Source of the DNA: Solirubrobacter deserti
GTDB lineage: Bacteria; Actinomycetota; Thermoleophilia; Solirubrobacterales; Solirubrobacteraceae
Assembly (NCBI RefSeq): GCF_003344625.1
Contig: NZ_QPKJ02000002.1
Coordinates: 893,308-957,307 of the forward strand
Reading direction: 5' to 3'
DNA length: 64,000 nt
A program made the position numbers and the translations under genes. The notes beneath the pieces were generated by a model that did no database searches, was not told the DNA's origin, and saw only the letters and a program-made list of their open reading frames with translations. This document shows positions 54,075-61,991 of the stretch, one piece after another. Position 1 is the first letter of the stretch. The number at the start of each line of letters is the position of its first letter.

Positions 54075-54620
54075 TTGCGCACGTTCCACGGCGACCGCGC
54101 CACTCGTCTGCGAGTGCTCGCGCCAATCGCCATCAGCTTGACCGTCGCCGCGTGCGGCGGCGACGACAACACGGCCGACACCATCCCCGCGGCCGCCAGA
54201 TTCTCGACTCAACCGCTGGAGAGCTTCCAGCAGCAGGCGGCGCCGCTGTGTTCCCAAGCCTCCGCGGCAATGGCGAAGGTTGAGCTACCCAGCAGCTTCC
54301 CGGCTGACCTGGAGGAGTTCGACACCAAGTCGCAGGCGATGCTGGCGGCGATCGAGCAGCCTTTCCGGGAGCTCGCGGCGTTGAAGGCACCGCACGGCCA
54401 CGAGGCAGTGTTCGAGGAGTTCAAGACGGCGCTCGAGAGCGCGGTCAGCCAGACCGAGCAGCTCCGCGAGCTCGTCGAGGCTGGCAACGACGACACCGAC
54501 GCCCTCGGACTGCCGCGCACCAACGTCAAGACCCACGCCAGCCAGGCCATGGAGGCGGCGGAGACGTTGCAGGTTGAAGCCTGCACGCAGCTTTCGTTCA
54601 AGGAAGCGAGCCACGGATGA
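54075..54620 (+). CDS. Putative lipoprotein, helical
   Basis: The 181-residue protein has a lipobox (ISLTVAACGGDDN) and a helical mature domain with QQAAPLCSQASAAMAKVELP and a late Cys (EACTQLSF), so a Cys pair can form a disulfide. TTG at 54075 has a GAGGAGGG sequence about 8-15 nt upstream. The stop overlaps the ATG of the propeller lipoprotein by 4 nt, so the two are translationally coupled. No domain recognised; helical lipoproteins of this sort often act as accessory factors for the downstream secreted enzyme. Confidence 0.62.
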   Translation: MRTFHGDRATRLRVLAPIAISLTVAACGGDDNTADTIPAAARFSTQPLESFQQQAAPLCSQASAAMAKVELPSSFPADLEEFDTKSQAMLAAIEQPFRELAALKAPHGHEAVFEEFKTALESAVSQTEQLRELVEAGNDDTDALGLPRTNVKTHASQAMEAAETLQVEACTQLSFKEASHG

Positions 54621-56005
54621 GCCGTTCATGGACGACCGCACTGGCGCTGGCCGCGGCGTGCGCGCTGGCGGCCTGCGGTGAGAGCGACAAGCCTGAGCCC
54701 AAGCGTCAGGCGGCGAAGAACGATGAGCGCCCCGCGGCGCCTCCCGCCACATTGACGGCGAGTGAGTTCGGCGCGCCGGTGACGGTTGCGACCGGTGCGA
54801 CGCACGACGCCGACGTGACGATCGACCGCGGCACCGGCCGGATCTACGTCTCCTGGGCGGTCGACCTGCCCAAGCCCAAGGGCGCGAGCTTCACGCCGCA
54901 GGACGCGTACGTGGCCCACAGCGACGACGGCGGCAAGACGTTCTCGAAGCCGGTGCGCGCCAACCACGACGAGGGGACGGTCAACGCGGGCTTCAACACG
55001 CATACGAACATCGCGGCGACGGGCGACAATCGTCTGTTCGTCACGTGGCCGCTGATGAACGACGACATGTCGAAGATGAACGCGATGTTCTCGCTGTCGA
55101 CCGACGGCGGGAAGACGTTCTCGCGCGAGCTGCCGGTATCGGTCGCCGACGGCAAGGCGACGTCGGAGATGTACCAGAGCGTCGCGACCTACGGCAAGAA
55201 CGTCTATGTCGGCTATCTCGACTACCGGGATTCGCTGAGCCCGCAGATGCCGACCGGCGTGAACATCGTCCACTCCAGCGACGGCGGCGAGACCTTCTCG
55301 AAGTCGATGCGCGGCGAGGTGAGCTCCTGCGCCTGCTGTGACAACGCGCTGGCCGTGGACTCCAAGGGCACCGTCTACTTCGCCTACCGCGACGTGAACG
55401 CGGTGAGCAAAAACATGCAGATCCGCGACACGACGATGATCCGCAGCTACGACAACGGCAAGACGTGGTCGGACCCGGTCCCGCTCGGCAACGACGACTG
55501 GGAGTTCAACGGCTGCCCCGAGTCCGGGCCCGAACTCGCCGTCGATGGCAACGACACCATCCACGGCGTCTACTGGACCGGCAAGCCCGGCCGGCCCGGC
55601 GTCTATTACACGACCTCCACGGACGGCGGCAGATCGTTCGCCAAGCCGCGGGCCGTCGCCGTCGACGACTTCTATCCGCCGCCCTACGTCGACCTGGCGG
55701 TCGAGCAGGACGGCACGGTCTGGATCACGTGGGACGACCGGCGGACAAAGGACCCTGTCGTCCGCCTCGCGCGCGTGAAGGACGGCAAGCTCGAGCAGCT
55801 GAAGGAGCCGCTCGGGAAGGGCATCACGCCGACAATCGATACCGACGGATCGCTTGTCGCGATGGCGTGGTCGGACGATCAAGGGCATCCACGTGGCGAC
55901 CCGCGGCACCGCCGGCAGGAGCGGCTACGGCTCGGGGCCAGGCGACGCGAACTCCGGCCAAGACCATGCGCACGACGAGTAGGGCGCTGGCGTGCGCGGC
56001 GCTGA
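54617..56005 (+). CDS. Asp-box (sialidase-like) propeller lipoprotein, 3' end frameshifted
   Basis: The protein has a lipobox with the lipid Cys at residue 20 (ALAACGESD) and six-fold repeats of Asp-box form: SDDGGKTF, STDGGKTF, SSDGGETF, SYDNGKTW and STDGGRSF. A vicinal CxCC (residues 238-241, SSCACCDN) is in the middle. Residues up to about 420 are continuous. After AWSDDQG the reading frame gives an Arg/Pro/His-rich tail unlike the rest, while the frame shifted by one base near 55879 reads KGIHVATRGTAGRSGYG and ends SGQDHAHDE at 55982 with the expected codon bias. I take this as a single-base insertion. The propeller is secreted; ligand unknown. Confidence 0.8.
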   Translation: MSRSWTTALALAAACALAACGESDKPEPKRQAAKNDERPAAPPATLTASEFGAPVTVATGATHDADVTIDRGTGRIYVSWAVDLPKPKGASFTPQDAYVAHSDDGGKTFSKPVRANHDEGTVNAGFNTHTNIAATGDNRLFVTWPLMNDDMSKMNAMFSLSTDGGKTFSRELPVSVADGKATSEMYQSVATYGKNVYVGYLDYRDSLSPQMPTGVNIVHSSDGGETFSKSMRGEVSSCACCDNALAVDSKGTVYFAYRDVNAVSKNMQIRDTTMIRSYDNGKTWSDPVPLGNDDWEFNGCPESGPELAVDGNDTIHGVYWTGKPGRPGVYYTTSTDGGRSFAKPRAVAVDDFYPPPYVDLAVEQDGTVWITWDDRRTKDPVVRLARVKDGKLEQLKEPLGKGITPTIDTDGSLVAMAWSDDQGHPRGDPRHRRQERLRLGARRRELRPRPCARRVGRWRARR

Positions 56006-57258
56006 TCTGGGCGGGACTGGCCGCGCCCGCCCACGCCCAGAGTGGCCAGGTCGGCACGCCCGCGCCCGAGTTCTCCGCGACCACGCTCGACGACGCCACG
56101 CCCGTGACCGTTGCCGAGCAGCGCGGCAAGGCTGTGCTGCTCAACAAGTGGTCGACGTGGTGCAAGCCCTGCGTGGAGGAGATGCCGTTTCTCGAGGAGC
56201 TCCAGCAGCGCTACGCCGACCGAGGCTTCACCGTGGTCGGCGTCTCGATCGACCGGCCCGGCTCCGACGGCAACGTCCGCCGGGTCGCCGAGGAGCGTGG
56301 CGTCACGTACCCCGTGTGGCTCGACCCCCAGGACGCGTTCACCCCGACGTTCCGCTCGACGGGCGTGCCGGAGTCCGTGCTGCTGGACAAGAACGGCGTG
56401 GTCGTTCGGCGCTGGCCCGGGGCGCTGACCGAGGACGACACGACGATCGACGCGGCCATCGAGCGAGCGATCGCCTCGAGCGGCGCCTACGTCAAACGTG
56501 CCGACACCGAGACCAAGGAGGCGAGCGCGATCAGCTTCGGCGTCGTCGGCGCGCTCGCCGCCGTCATCGCGGGACTGCTGAGCTTCCTTTCGCCGTGCGT
56601 GCTGCCGCTCGTGCCCAGCTACGTCGCACTGCTCGCCGGCGTACGCGGAGCAGGCGCCAAGCGGGCGAGCCGCAGGGAGACGCTCACGCACGCCGTCGCG
56701 TTCGTGCTGGGCTTCTCGGCGGTGTTCATCGCGCTCGGCGCCTCAGCCACCGCGCTCGGTGACGCGTTGCGCGGCTACGACGAGTGGATAACGCGAATCG
56801 GCGGCGTACTGCTGATCGCGTTCGGCGTGATGCTGCTCGGGCTCATCCCGCTGGCCATCCTGCAGCGTGACACCCGTCTGCTGGATCGCGCCAGCACCCT
56901 CCGGCGGTTCGGACCCGTCGGCTCAGCCGCAGTCGGTGCCGCGTTCGGCGCCGGCTGGACGCCGTGCATCGGCCCGGTGCTCGCCGGCATCCTCGCGCTT
57001 GCCGCGTCGTCGGGCAGCGCGGGGGAGGGCGTGATCCTGCTCGCCGCCTACTCGCTCGGGCTCGCGATCCCGTTCCTCGCCGCCGCCTTCGCCGTCGACC
57101 GCTTCCGCGTCCGCGGCCCAGGCGGGCGACGCTGGCTGCCATGGGTCAACCGCGTGAGCGGCGGCCTGCTCGTGGCCCTTGGCATTCTGCTGATCACAGG
57201 AGCGCTCACGCAAATGTCCGAATGGGCCGCCCGCTTCACACCGGCTTGGCTCGGCTGA
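55966..57258 (+). CDS. Thioredoxin-like domain fused to a CcdA-type membrane reductant transporter
   Basis: The 430-residue protein has a signal peptide, then a TlpA/ResA-like thioredoxin domain with the active site TWCKPC (C66 and C69) and YPVWLDPQ near residue 115, then six to seven transmembrane helices with the CcdA/DsbD core SPCVLPLVPSY (C211) and GWTPCIGPVLAG (C334). CcdA moves electrons from cytosolic thioredoxin to outer thiols; the fused Trx domain would deliver them to a target such as an apo-cytochrome or a thiol-bearing secreted protein. It overlaps the true end of the propeller gene by 17 nt, so the CxCC of that protein is a candidate partner. Confidence 0.88.
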   Translation: MRTTSRALACAALIWAGLAAPAHAQSGQVGTPAPEFSATTLDDATPVTVAEQRGKAVLLNKWSTWCKPCVEEMPFLEELQQRYADRGFTVVGVSIDRPGSDGNVRRVAEERGVTYPVWLDPQDAFTPTFRSTGVPESVLLDKNGVVVRRWPGALTEDDTTIDAAIERAIASSGAYVKRADTETKEASAISFGVVGALAAVIAGLLSFLSPCVLPLVPSYVALLAGVRGAGAKRASRRETLTHAVAFVLGFSAVFIALGASATALGDALRGYDEWITRIGGVLLIAFGVMLLGLIPLAILQRDTRLLDRASTLRRFGPVGSAAVGAAFGAGWTPCIGPVLAGILALAASSGSAGEGVILLAAYSLGLAIPFLAAAFAVDRFRVRGPGGRRWLPWVNRVSGGLLVALGILLITGALTQMSEWAARFTPAWLG

Positions 57259-57266
57259 TTCGCGCT

Positions 57267-57297
57267 CGCCGCCGCACCCGCCCCGGGTGCGGCGGCG
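57267..57297 (+). terminator. GC-rich hairpin after the Trx-CcdA gene
   Basis: 14-bp arms, CGCCGCCGCACCCG and CGGGTGCGGCGGCG, close on a CCC loop. No U-tract follows. The 195 nt up to the Fur gene contain two direct copies of CCGCGG around CAAA (57323-57338) and no supportable gene. Confidence 0.6.
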
Positions 57298-57493
57298 CGA
57301 CCCATCCGAGCCGACACTTACGCCGCGGCAAACCGCGGGACAATCATGGCGACCAACAACTTCGTTCAGTGCTCCCGCCCGTGTTCGAGCCGATGCGCGT
57401 CGCGCTCGCGGCGTTCAGACTTCCGCCCGCACGGACGTAAGGTTCAGGGATCCGGGGTGATCGGCCGGCGGCCCGGTTAACATGCTCCGGACG

Positions 57494-57940
57494 ATGGGTT
57501 CTGCCACGGCGCCACAATGGAGCACGTACGCCACTGAACGCCTCGCGCACGAGGGGTTCCGACGCGGCGGCGGCCGTGCAGCGGTCATCGACTGGCTCGA
57601 CTCTCAGACGTGCGCCTTGACCGCCCAAGAGATCGAGGACGGCTTGAAGGGCGGAGAGCGCCCGGTTGGCCGAGCGACGGTCTATCGCGTGCTGGACGAG
57701 CTCGTGGAGCTCGGCCTGCTGAGCAAAGTCGAGATCGGCGACGGCCTGTCGCGGTTCGAAACGGCGTACCCCGAGGGCGCCGAGCACCACCATCACCTCG
57801 TGTGCACAAACTGCGGACGCTTGGTGCCGTTCACCGATGATGCGATGGAACGAGCTCTGCGCACCGTGGTACGGCGGGAAGGGTTCACGATGCAAGCCCA
57901 CGACGTGACCTTGCGTGGGCTGTGTGCCGGGTGCGCGTGA
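57494..57940 (+). CDS. Fur-family metal regulator with structural Zn site
   Basis: The 148-residue protein has the winged helix (TAQEIEDGLKGGERPVGRATVYRVLDELVELGLL) and the dimerisation domain with HHHH at 98-101 and two CxxC pairs at C104/C107 and C144/C147 that bind structural zinc. The ratio fits Zur or Fur. A TAACAT hexamer ends 10 nt before the ATG at 57494; ATG 57482 is an alternative. A terminator follows. It is convergent with the large surface protein, so it is not in the same operon, but its target boxes may be the 15-mers in this region. Metal identity cannot be told from sequence. Confidence 0.88.
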   Translation: MGSATAPQWSTYATERLAHEGFRRGGGRAAVIDWLDSQTCALTAQEIEDGLKGGERPVGRATVYRVLDELVELGLLSKVEIGDGLSRFETAYPEGAEHHHHLVCTNCGRLVPFTDDAMERALRTVVRREGFTMQAHDVTLRGLCAGCA

Positions 57941-57970
57941 GCGCGCCCGCCGCCTGAGCGACGGGCGCGC
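57941..57970. terminator. Terminator between the Fur gene and the large surface protein
   Basis: 9-bp arms GCGCGCCCG and CGGGCGCGC flank a 12-base loop. It lies immediately after the Fur stop and 7 nt before the stop of the convergent gene, so it can serve both. Confidence 0.6.
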
Positions 57971-57976
57971 GTTCGA

Positions 57977-60859
57977 TCACGGCGTACTCGTGGTGAGCGT
58001 GAACGTCAGCGTCTTGCCGTAGCTGCCGACGTCCAGGCCTTCACGGGCGCCGATGCTCTGCTGGAAAGCGAGCGCGACGGGCTCGCCGGCGACCGCGCGA
58101 GGGAAGGTCCGCAGGGTCACGGGCGCGCTGAGCGGCGCGAGCGCGCCGCCGTCAGCCGCGATGTGCAGCGGTGTGGCGAGGGCGCTGTCGCCATTGATCA
58201 GATGGCCGGTGACGGTCGGGCTGGGGTCGGCCACCGTGAGCCGTGCGTCGCGCAGGGTGGACGTGACGGTCGCCGTGGTGGTGATCGTGTACGTCTGCGC
58301 TCGGCCCGGAACGAAGGTCCCGAGGCTCCGGGGTGTGCCGAGCTCCAGCGCGAGCACCGCGCCGACCGTGCCGCCGATCGGTTGTTCGACCACGGTCGTG
58401 GGCGCCTGCACGTCGAGCGCGATCGGCGCCGACGGCCCGTACGCGACCGATCCGTCGGGCTTGACGACCGCGACGCTGTACTCGCTGCCGTCATCGGCCA
58501 AATCGGCGGTGAAGGCGTACGTCGCGTTGATGGCGCCCGCGATCGGCGTCCGTTCCGCGGAGCCGGGACGCTTGACATACCACTGGTAGCGGTCCAGCAC
58601 CGACGCCGGAGCGACGGCTGCCGTCAGTGTGGCGCGCTCGCCGACGCCGACCGAGGTCGGGCCGGTGACGGTGACTTTCTGACGCGGGGCGGCGCCGTGG
58701 TCGTCGACGTGGACGACACGGGTCTGGGCGATCGCGGGTGCTTTGGTCGGGTCGGCGTAGGTGAGCACCGCGCGGATCTCGACCCCGTCGAGGGCTTGCT
58801 CGGCGGTGACCTGCCAGACGTTGTCCACGACGCCGGGCATGGGTTGCCAGTCGGTGCCGGGCCACTTCCACTCCCAGCGCAGCGTCTCGCCCGGCAGCGG
58901 GGCGGGTTCGGCGGTCAGCGTCAGGCGGACCCGGTCGCCCTGGTGGTAGTGGCCGGCCAGCGCGCTGAACTCGAGGATTTGGCTGGTCAGGTCGTCGGTG
59001 ACGTTGATCGGCAGCGACGCGGAGCGCTGCGCGAGCTCGCCGTTGTTGAACACGCTGAGCCGGAGCTGGCCGCCGTGGTGCTGGGCCTTGGTCAGCGTCG
59101 GGCCGGTGAGCGTCGGCGATGTTTGCTTCTCGGTGCCCCAGATCTCGGTCGTGCCGCCCTTGGTGTACGTCCAGGTATAGGTGAAGTTGTCCCCGGCGCC
59201 CTCACGGAGCGGATACAGCGTGGCGTCCAGCTCGACGCGGCCGCCCTCGCGGTAGAGGTTGCGGTGACCGGAGACGCCGAGCTCGCGCGGTCCGACCGTG
59301 ACGCGCGTGAACTCCGACCGCGCGATGCGGACGCCGTCCTTCATGACGCTGACGACCAGCGGAGGGGCGTAGGGACCGACGGCAGTCGGGTTGTACAGCG
59401 AGCGCACGCGGACGCGGGTCTTGTCCTCGGTCAGGTAGGTGGCCGGCCAGGTGCTGGTGCTGAAGGATGCGCCGAAGTAGCCGGCGTAGGTGGAGAAGCC
59501 CCACTCGAGCGTCTCGCCCTCGGCGAGCGTGCGTCCGGCGAGCTCGAACTCGATCGTGTCACCCGGCAGCAGCGGGTTGTGCGCGCTACCGACCTGCTTG
59601 ATCGTGGGCTGCGCGCCCTGATGCTCGATGACGATCGGGACGAACGGGGTCTGGCTGCGCGCCACGCGGGCGGCGGTGTCGTAGATCTGCACGCTGATCT
59701 CGGCGTCGTCCTGAAGGGCGTCGACGATCTGCGAGTAGGTGCTCTCGGTCGTCGACTGCGGAACGATCTCGCTGGTCGTGCCCTTGTAGCGCAGCAGCCA
59801 GTAGAAGACCTCGTTCTCCTTGAGCGTCGCGCCGACCACGCGCGCGCTCAACTGCTCGCCCGGCTGATAGGAGGGCTTGACGCCGGTGATCGAGAACGGC
59901 AGTCCCGAGTCGTCGCTGACGGTGATCGGCAGCGCCGCGGACGTCGAGCCGGTGGCGAGGTTCGCTACGGCCGGGACGAACACCGCGGTGACGTCGTGCG
60001 TGCCCACCGGCAGGTCGGACACTTGGAGCTCGGCGCTTCCGGACTCGACCCTATCGTGACCGAGCACGGTCGTGCCGCGGCGGAACTCGACGTAGCCGTC
60101 CGCGGTCCCGGGGGCGACCGTGCCGGTCAGGGTGACGCTCTCGCCGAGGGTGAGCGCGGTCTTTGAGGCGGTCAGCGTCGCGGTGGGCGTCACCCGCTCG
60201 GGCAGTGGGCCAACGACAAAGCTGTAGGTGGCGGTGGAGGCGACGCGTTCGCCGCTGCGCTGCGCCGACCCTTCGACGGTCAGCTTGTAGGTGCCGGGCT
60301 GCGTGAACGCCCAGTTGGCGTGCATATGGGTGCGGCCGACCTGGAAGGTGTCGATGTTCTCGTCGGACGACCACAGACGGGTGACCTGCCCGAACCCGCC
60401 GGTGGTGAACAGCTCGAGCGAGCCGGGCCCTTCGAGCTTGACCAGCTTGAAGGTGGTCTGGTTGCCGTCGATCGCGCCGGCAGGCACGGACTCGGTCGAG
60501 AAGCCAGGCCAGAGCTGAGCGCCGGAGGGGTTGCTCTGGGGCGCGACCCACACGGTGGCGCCGGCGGGCGCGAGGAAGTCCATGCCGGCGGGGACCGTCA
60601 GCTTGGAGGCGTCGTCGACGTGGAACCAGAGAGCGTCGGGGTTCAGGCGGGTGCCCAGGCCTTCGGGTACGTCGGCCTTGGAGCCCAGCTGGAAGGCGCC
60701 GGCGTCCAGGAAGGTCGAGACGGCGTCGGTGTGCAGCTTCTGCAGGACCCGGTACTCGCGTGGCGCCGGAGCGGGACCGGGGTCAGCCAGCGCGGCTGGG
60801 GTGCCGGCCAGAAGCGCGAGCAGCAGCGCGAAGAGGCCGGAGAGACGGGACACGAGCAT
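57977..60859 (-). CDS. Large secreted surface protein, choice-of-anchor-M-like N-terminal region and Ig-like domains
   Basis: The 960-residue protein has a signal peptide (LVSRLSGLFALLLALLAGTPAALA). Residues 30-215 contain a region ending in THMHANWAFTQPGTYKLTVEG, which matches the surface-anchored repeat family. Then follow an Ig-like domain (TPTATLTASKTALTLGESVTL), several further beta-rich domains with phrases such as PSYQPGEQLSA and LLPGDTIEFELAG, and at the C-terminus strands ending LTFTLTTSTP. No LPXTG, no terminal transmembrane helix. ATG 60859 has AAGGAA 8 nt before it. An operator-like 15-mer is 67 bp upstream. It is divergent from a second Fur gene and may bind or store metal at the surface. 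Confidence 0.78.
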   Translation of the reverse strand: MLVSRLSGLFALLLALLAGTPAALADPGPAPAPREYRVLQKLHTDAVSTFLDAGAFQLGSKADVPEGLGTRLNPDALWFHVDDASKLTVPAGMDFLAPAGATVWVAPQSNPSGAQLWPGFSTESVPAGAIDGNQTTFKLVKLEGPGSLELFTTGGFGQVTRLWSSDENIDTFQVGRTHMHANWAFTQPGTYKLTVEGSAQRSGERVASTATYSFVVGPLPERVTPTATLTASKTALTLGESVTLTGTVAPGTADGYVEFRRGTTVLGHDRVESGSAELQVSDLPVGTHDVTAVFVPAVANLATGSTSAALPITVSDDSGLPFSITGVKPSYQPGEQLSARVVGATLKENEVFYWLLRYKGTTSEIVPQSTTESTYSQIVDALQDDAEISVQIYDTAARVARSQTPFVPIVIEHQGAQPTIKQVGSAHNPLLPGDTIEFELAGRTLAEGETLEWGFSTYAGYFGASFSTSTWPATYLTEDKTRVRVRSLYNPTAVGPYAPPLVVSVMKDGVRIARSEFTRVTVGPRELGVSGHRNLYREGGRVELDATLYPLREGAGDNFTYTWTYTKGGTTEIWGTEKQTSPTLTGPTLTKAQHHGGQLRLSVFNNGELAQRSASLPINVTDDLTSQILEFSALAGHYHQGDRVRLTLTAEPAPLPGETLRWEWKWPGTDWQPMPGVVDNVWQVTAEQALDGVEIRAVLTYADPTKAPAIAQTRVVHVDDHGAAPRQKVTVTGPTSVGVGERATLTAAVAPASVLDRYQWYVKRPGSAERTPIAGAINATYAFTADLADDGSEYSVAVVKPDGSVAYGPSAPIALDVQAPTTVVEQPIGGTVGAVLALELGTPRSLGTFVPGRAQTYTITTTATVTSTLRDARLTVADPSPTVTGHLINGDSALATPLHIAADGGALAPLSAPVTLRTFPRAVAGEPVALAFQQSIGAREGLDVGSYGKTLTFTLTTSTP

Positions 60860-60925
60860 CAATGCGGTTCCTTGAATCGGACGGTGCCCCTCGGCGCCGT
60901 CGGGCGGATGATGCGCGCACCATAT

Positions 60926-60940
60926 CGGGACTCAATCCTT
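60926..60940 (-). promoter_or_regulatory. Fur/Zur-type operator candidate, copy 3
   Basis: CGGGACTCAATCCTT (plus strand) matches the consensus at 12 of 15 positions; weaker than the others. It lies in the intergenic region shared by the large surface protein (minus) and the second Fur gene (plus), 67 bp before the former. Confidence 0.4.
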
Positions 60941-61016
60941 TTAGTAAGGGGCAGGTGCGTATTTCAAACGCGCTGCGCACGCGAAGCGAAGTCAGATCCG
61001 TTCTCAATATCCTGGA

Positions 61017-61454
61017 GTGATGGACCTCGAGATGCGAGATCGCTGGCTGAACCGTGCGCAGGATCGAGTGGCGGGCGCGGGGCTACGAGCGGGAGCGGCC
61101 CGGAGTGCCGTGATCGAGCTGCTCGCGCGCGAGGGGCAATGCCTGCTCATAGTCGCCGAGCTGACCCAGATGCTGCGCTCCCAGCCGGTGGGTTCTGCCG
61201 CATCCGTGTATCGGGCCGTGGACGAGTTGTTCGAACTCGGCTTGCTTCATCGACTCGATGGACGCGACGGCGTGGCGCGATACGAGATCGCCGATCCGGA
61301 GCACCATCACCATCACCTCGTCGACGAAGGGACTGGCGATGTGGTGGCGTTCGCCGACCAGGAGTTCGAGCGCGCGATTCATGCGCTCGCCGAGCGACTG
61401 GACGTCGAGTTGACCGGCCATGACGTCGTCCTGCGCGGCCGGCGGCGGTCGTGA
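61017..61454 (+). CDS. Fur-family regulator lacking the structural-zinc cysteines
   Basis: The 145-residue protein aligns with the Fur at 57494 over its whole length: winged helix (VAELTQMLRSQPVGSAASVYRAVDELFELGLL), then the dimerisation domain with HHHHH at 96-100 and GHDVVLRG near the end. The positions that are CTNC and CAGC in the other protein are VDEG and absent here. The only Cys is in QCLLI. So it either binds only the sensory metal or works differently. GTG 61017 (ATG 61020 is alternative) is 6 nt after CAATAT, a leaderless geometry. It is divergent from the large surface protein and may control it. Confidence 0.8.
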   Translation: MMDLEMRDRWLNRAQDRVAGAGLRAGAARSAVIELLAREGQCLLIVAELTQMLRSQPVGSAASVYRAVDELFELGLLHRLDGRDGVARYEIADPEHHHHHLVDEGTGDVVAFADQEFERAIHALAERLDVELTGHDVVLRGRRRS

Positions 61455-61476
61455 TGATGTCCTGACCCGCCGACGG

Positions 61477-61502
61477 CGGGCGCGGTGTCCGTACCGCGCC
61501 CG
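61477..61502. terminator. Terminator between the second Fur gene and the His-rich gene
   Basis: 10-bp arms CGGGCGCGGT and ACCGCGCCCG flank a 6-base loop. It lies 23 nt after the Fur stop and 8 nt before the stop of the convergent His-rich gene. Confidence 0.65.
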
Positions 61503-61509
61503 AAGCGTG

Positions 61510-61857
61510 TCAGGCGGCGATGGCGACGTTGCCGTGGTTGTCGCAGTGGTCGCCGTGGGGGTGGTGGAGGTGGTCGCCGACGAGGTAGTCGGTGTGGTCG
61601 CCATGGGGTACGGGTTCGTGGCCGCAGTCGGGGCCGTGGACGTGACCGTCGCCGTGGGCGTCGCAGTCGTGCTCGGGCGTGCAGTCGGCGGGGTGCTCGG
61701 CGTCGACCTCGATCACGTGCTCGTCGACGTGGTCCTCGTGCGGATGGTGCAGGTGTCCGTCGTGCAGGTAGTCGACGTGGCCTTCATGCTTCAGCGGGGT
61801 GTGGCCGCAGTCGGGGCCGTGCTCGTGCGGGTGCGTGTCATGGGTGGCGGGCGTCAT
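61510..61857 (-). CDS. His-rich metal-binding protein with internal duplication
   Basis: The 115-residue protein has 28 His and 5 Cys and no signal peptide or transmembrane helix, so it is probably cytosolic. Two copies of a unit of about 33 residues are visible: from HGPDCGHTPLKHEGHVDYL to HLHHPHEDHVDEH and from HGPDCGHEPVPHGDHTDYL to HLHHPHGDHCDNH, joined by an acidic linker with HPADCTPEHDC. Conserved between copies are DCGH, DYL and HLHHPH. It should bind several Zn or Ni/Cu ions and could act as a store or a donor. ATG is preceded by GAAGG; an operator-like 15-mer lies 46 bp upstream. It is followed by the AztD-like gene in the same strand direction but separated by a terminator. Confidence 0.78.
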   Translation of the reverse strand: MTPATHDTHPHEHGPDCGHTPLKHEGHVDYLHDGHLHHPHEDHVDEHVIEVDAEHPADCTPEHDCDAHGDGHVHGPDCGHEPVPHGDHTDYLVGDHLHHPHGDHCDNHGNVAIAA

Positions 61858-61902
61858 GCCTTCATGGTCGCCGGAATTCCCGGCTCTGCACGTAACTGCG
61901 AG

Positions 61903-61917
61903 TGAGAACGACTCTCA
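61903..61917 (-). promoter_or_regulatory. Fur/Zur-type operator candidate, copy 4
   Basis: TGAGAACGACTCTCA has perfect arms TGAGA and TCTCA around a 5-bp centre, the same arms as copy 1. It lies 46 bp before the His-rich gene ATG. Confidence 0.6.
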
Positions 61918-61938
61918 GCGGATCAGGCCGGATAGCGA

Positions 61939-61980
61939 GCACACCCGCGCGAGAGACCGAACGTCCTCGCGCGGGTGTGC
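61939..61980 (-). terminator. Strong terminator hairpin of the AztD-like gene
   Basis: 15-bp arms GCACACCCGCGCGAG and CTCGCGCGGGTGTGC flank a 12-base loop. It lies 12 nt after the AztD-like stop on the minus strand and separates that gene from the His-rich gene. Confidence 0.75.
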
Positions 61981-61991
61981 CGCCGGCCAGG

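Noticed and set aside
57347..57479. A 44-codon ORF in the gap before the first Fur gene
   Set aside because: It has a Cys-containing start but an Arg/Ser-rich body, no Shine-Dalgarno and no homology that I recognise.
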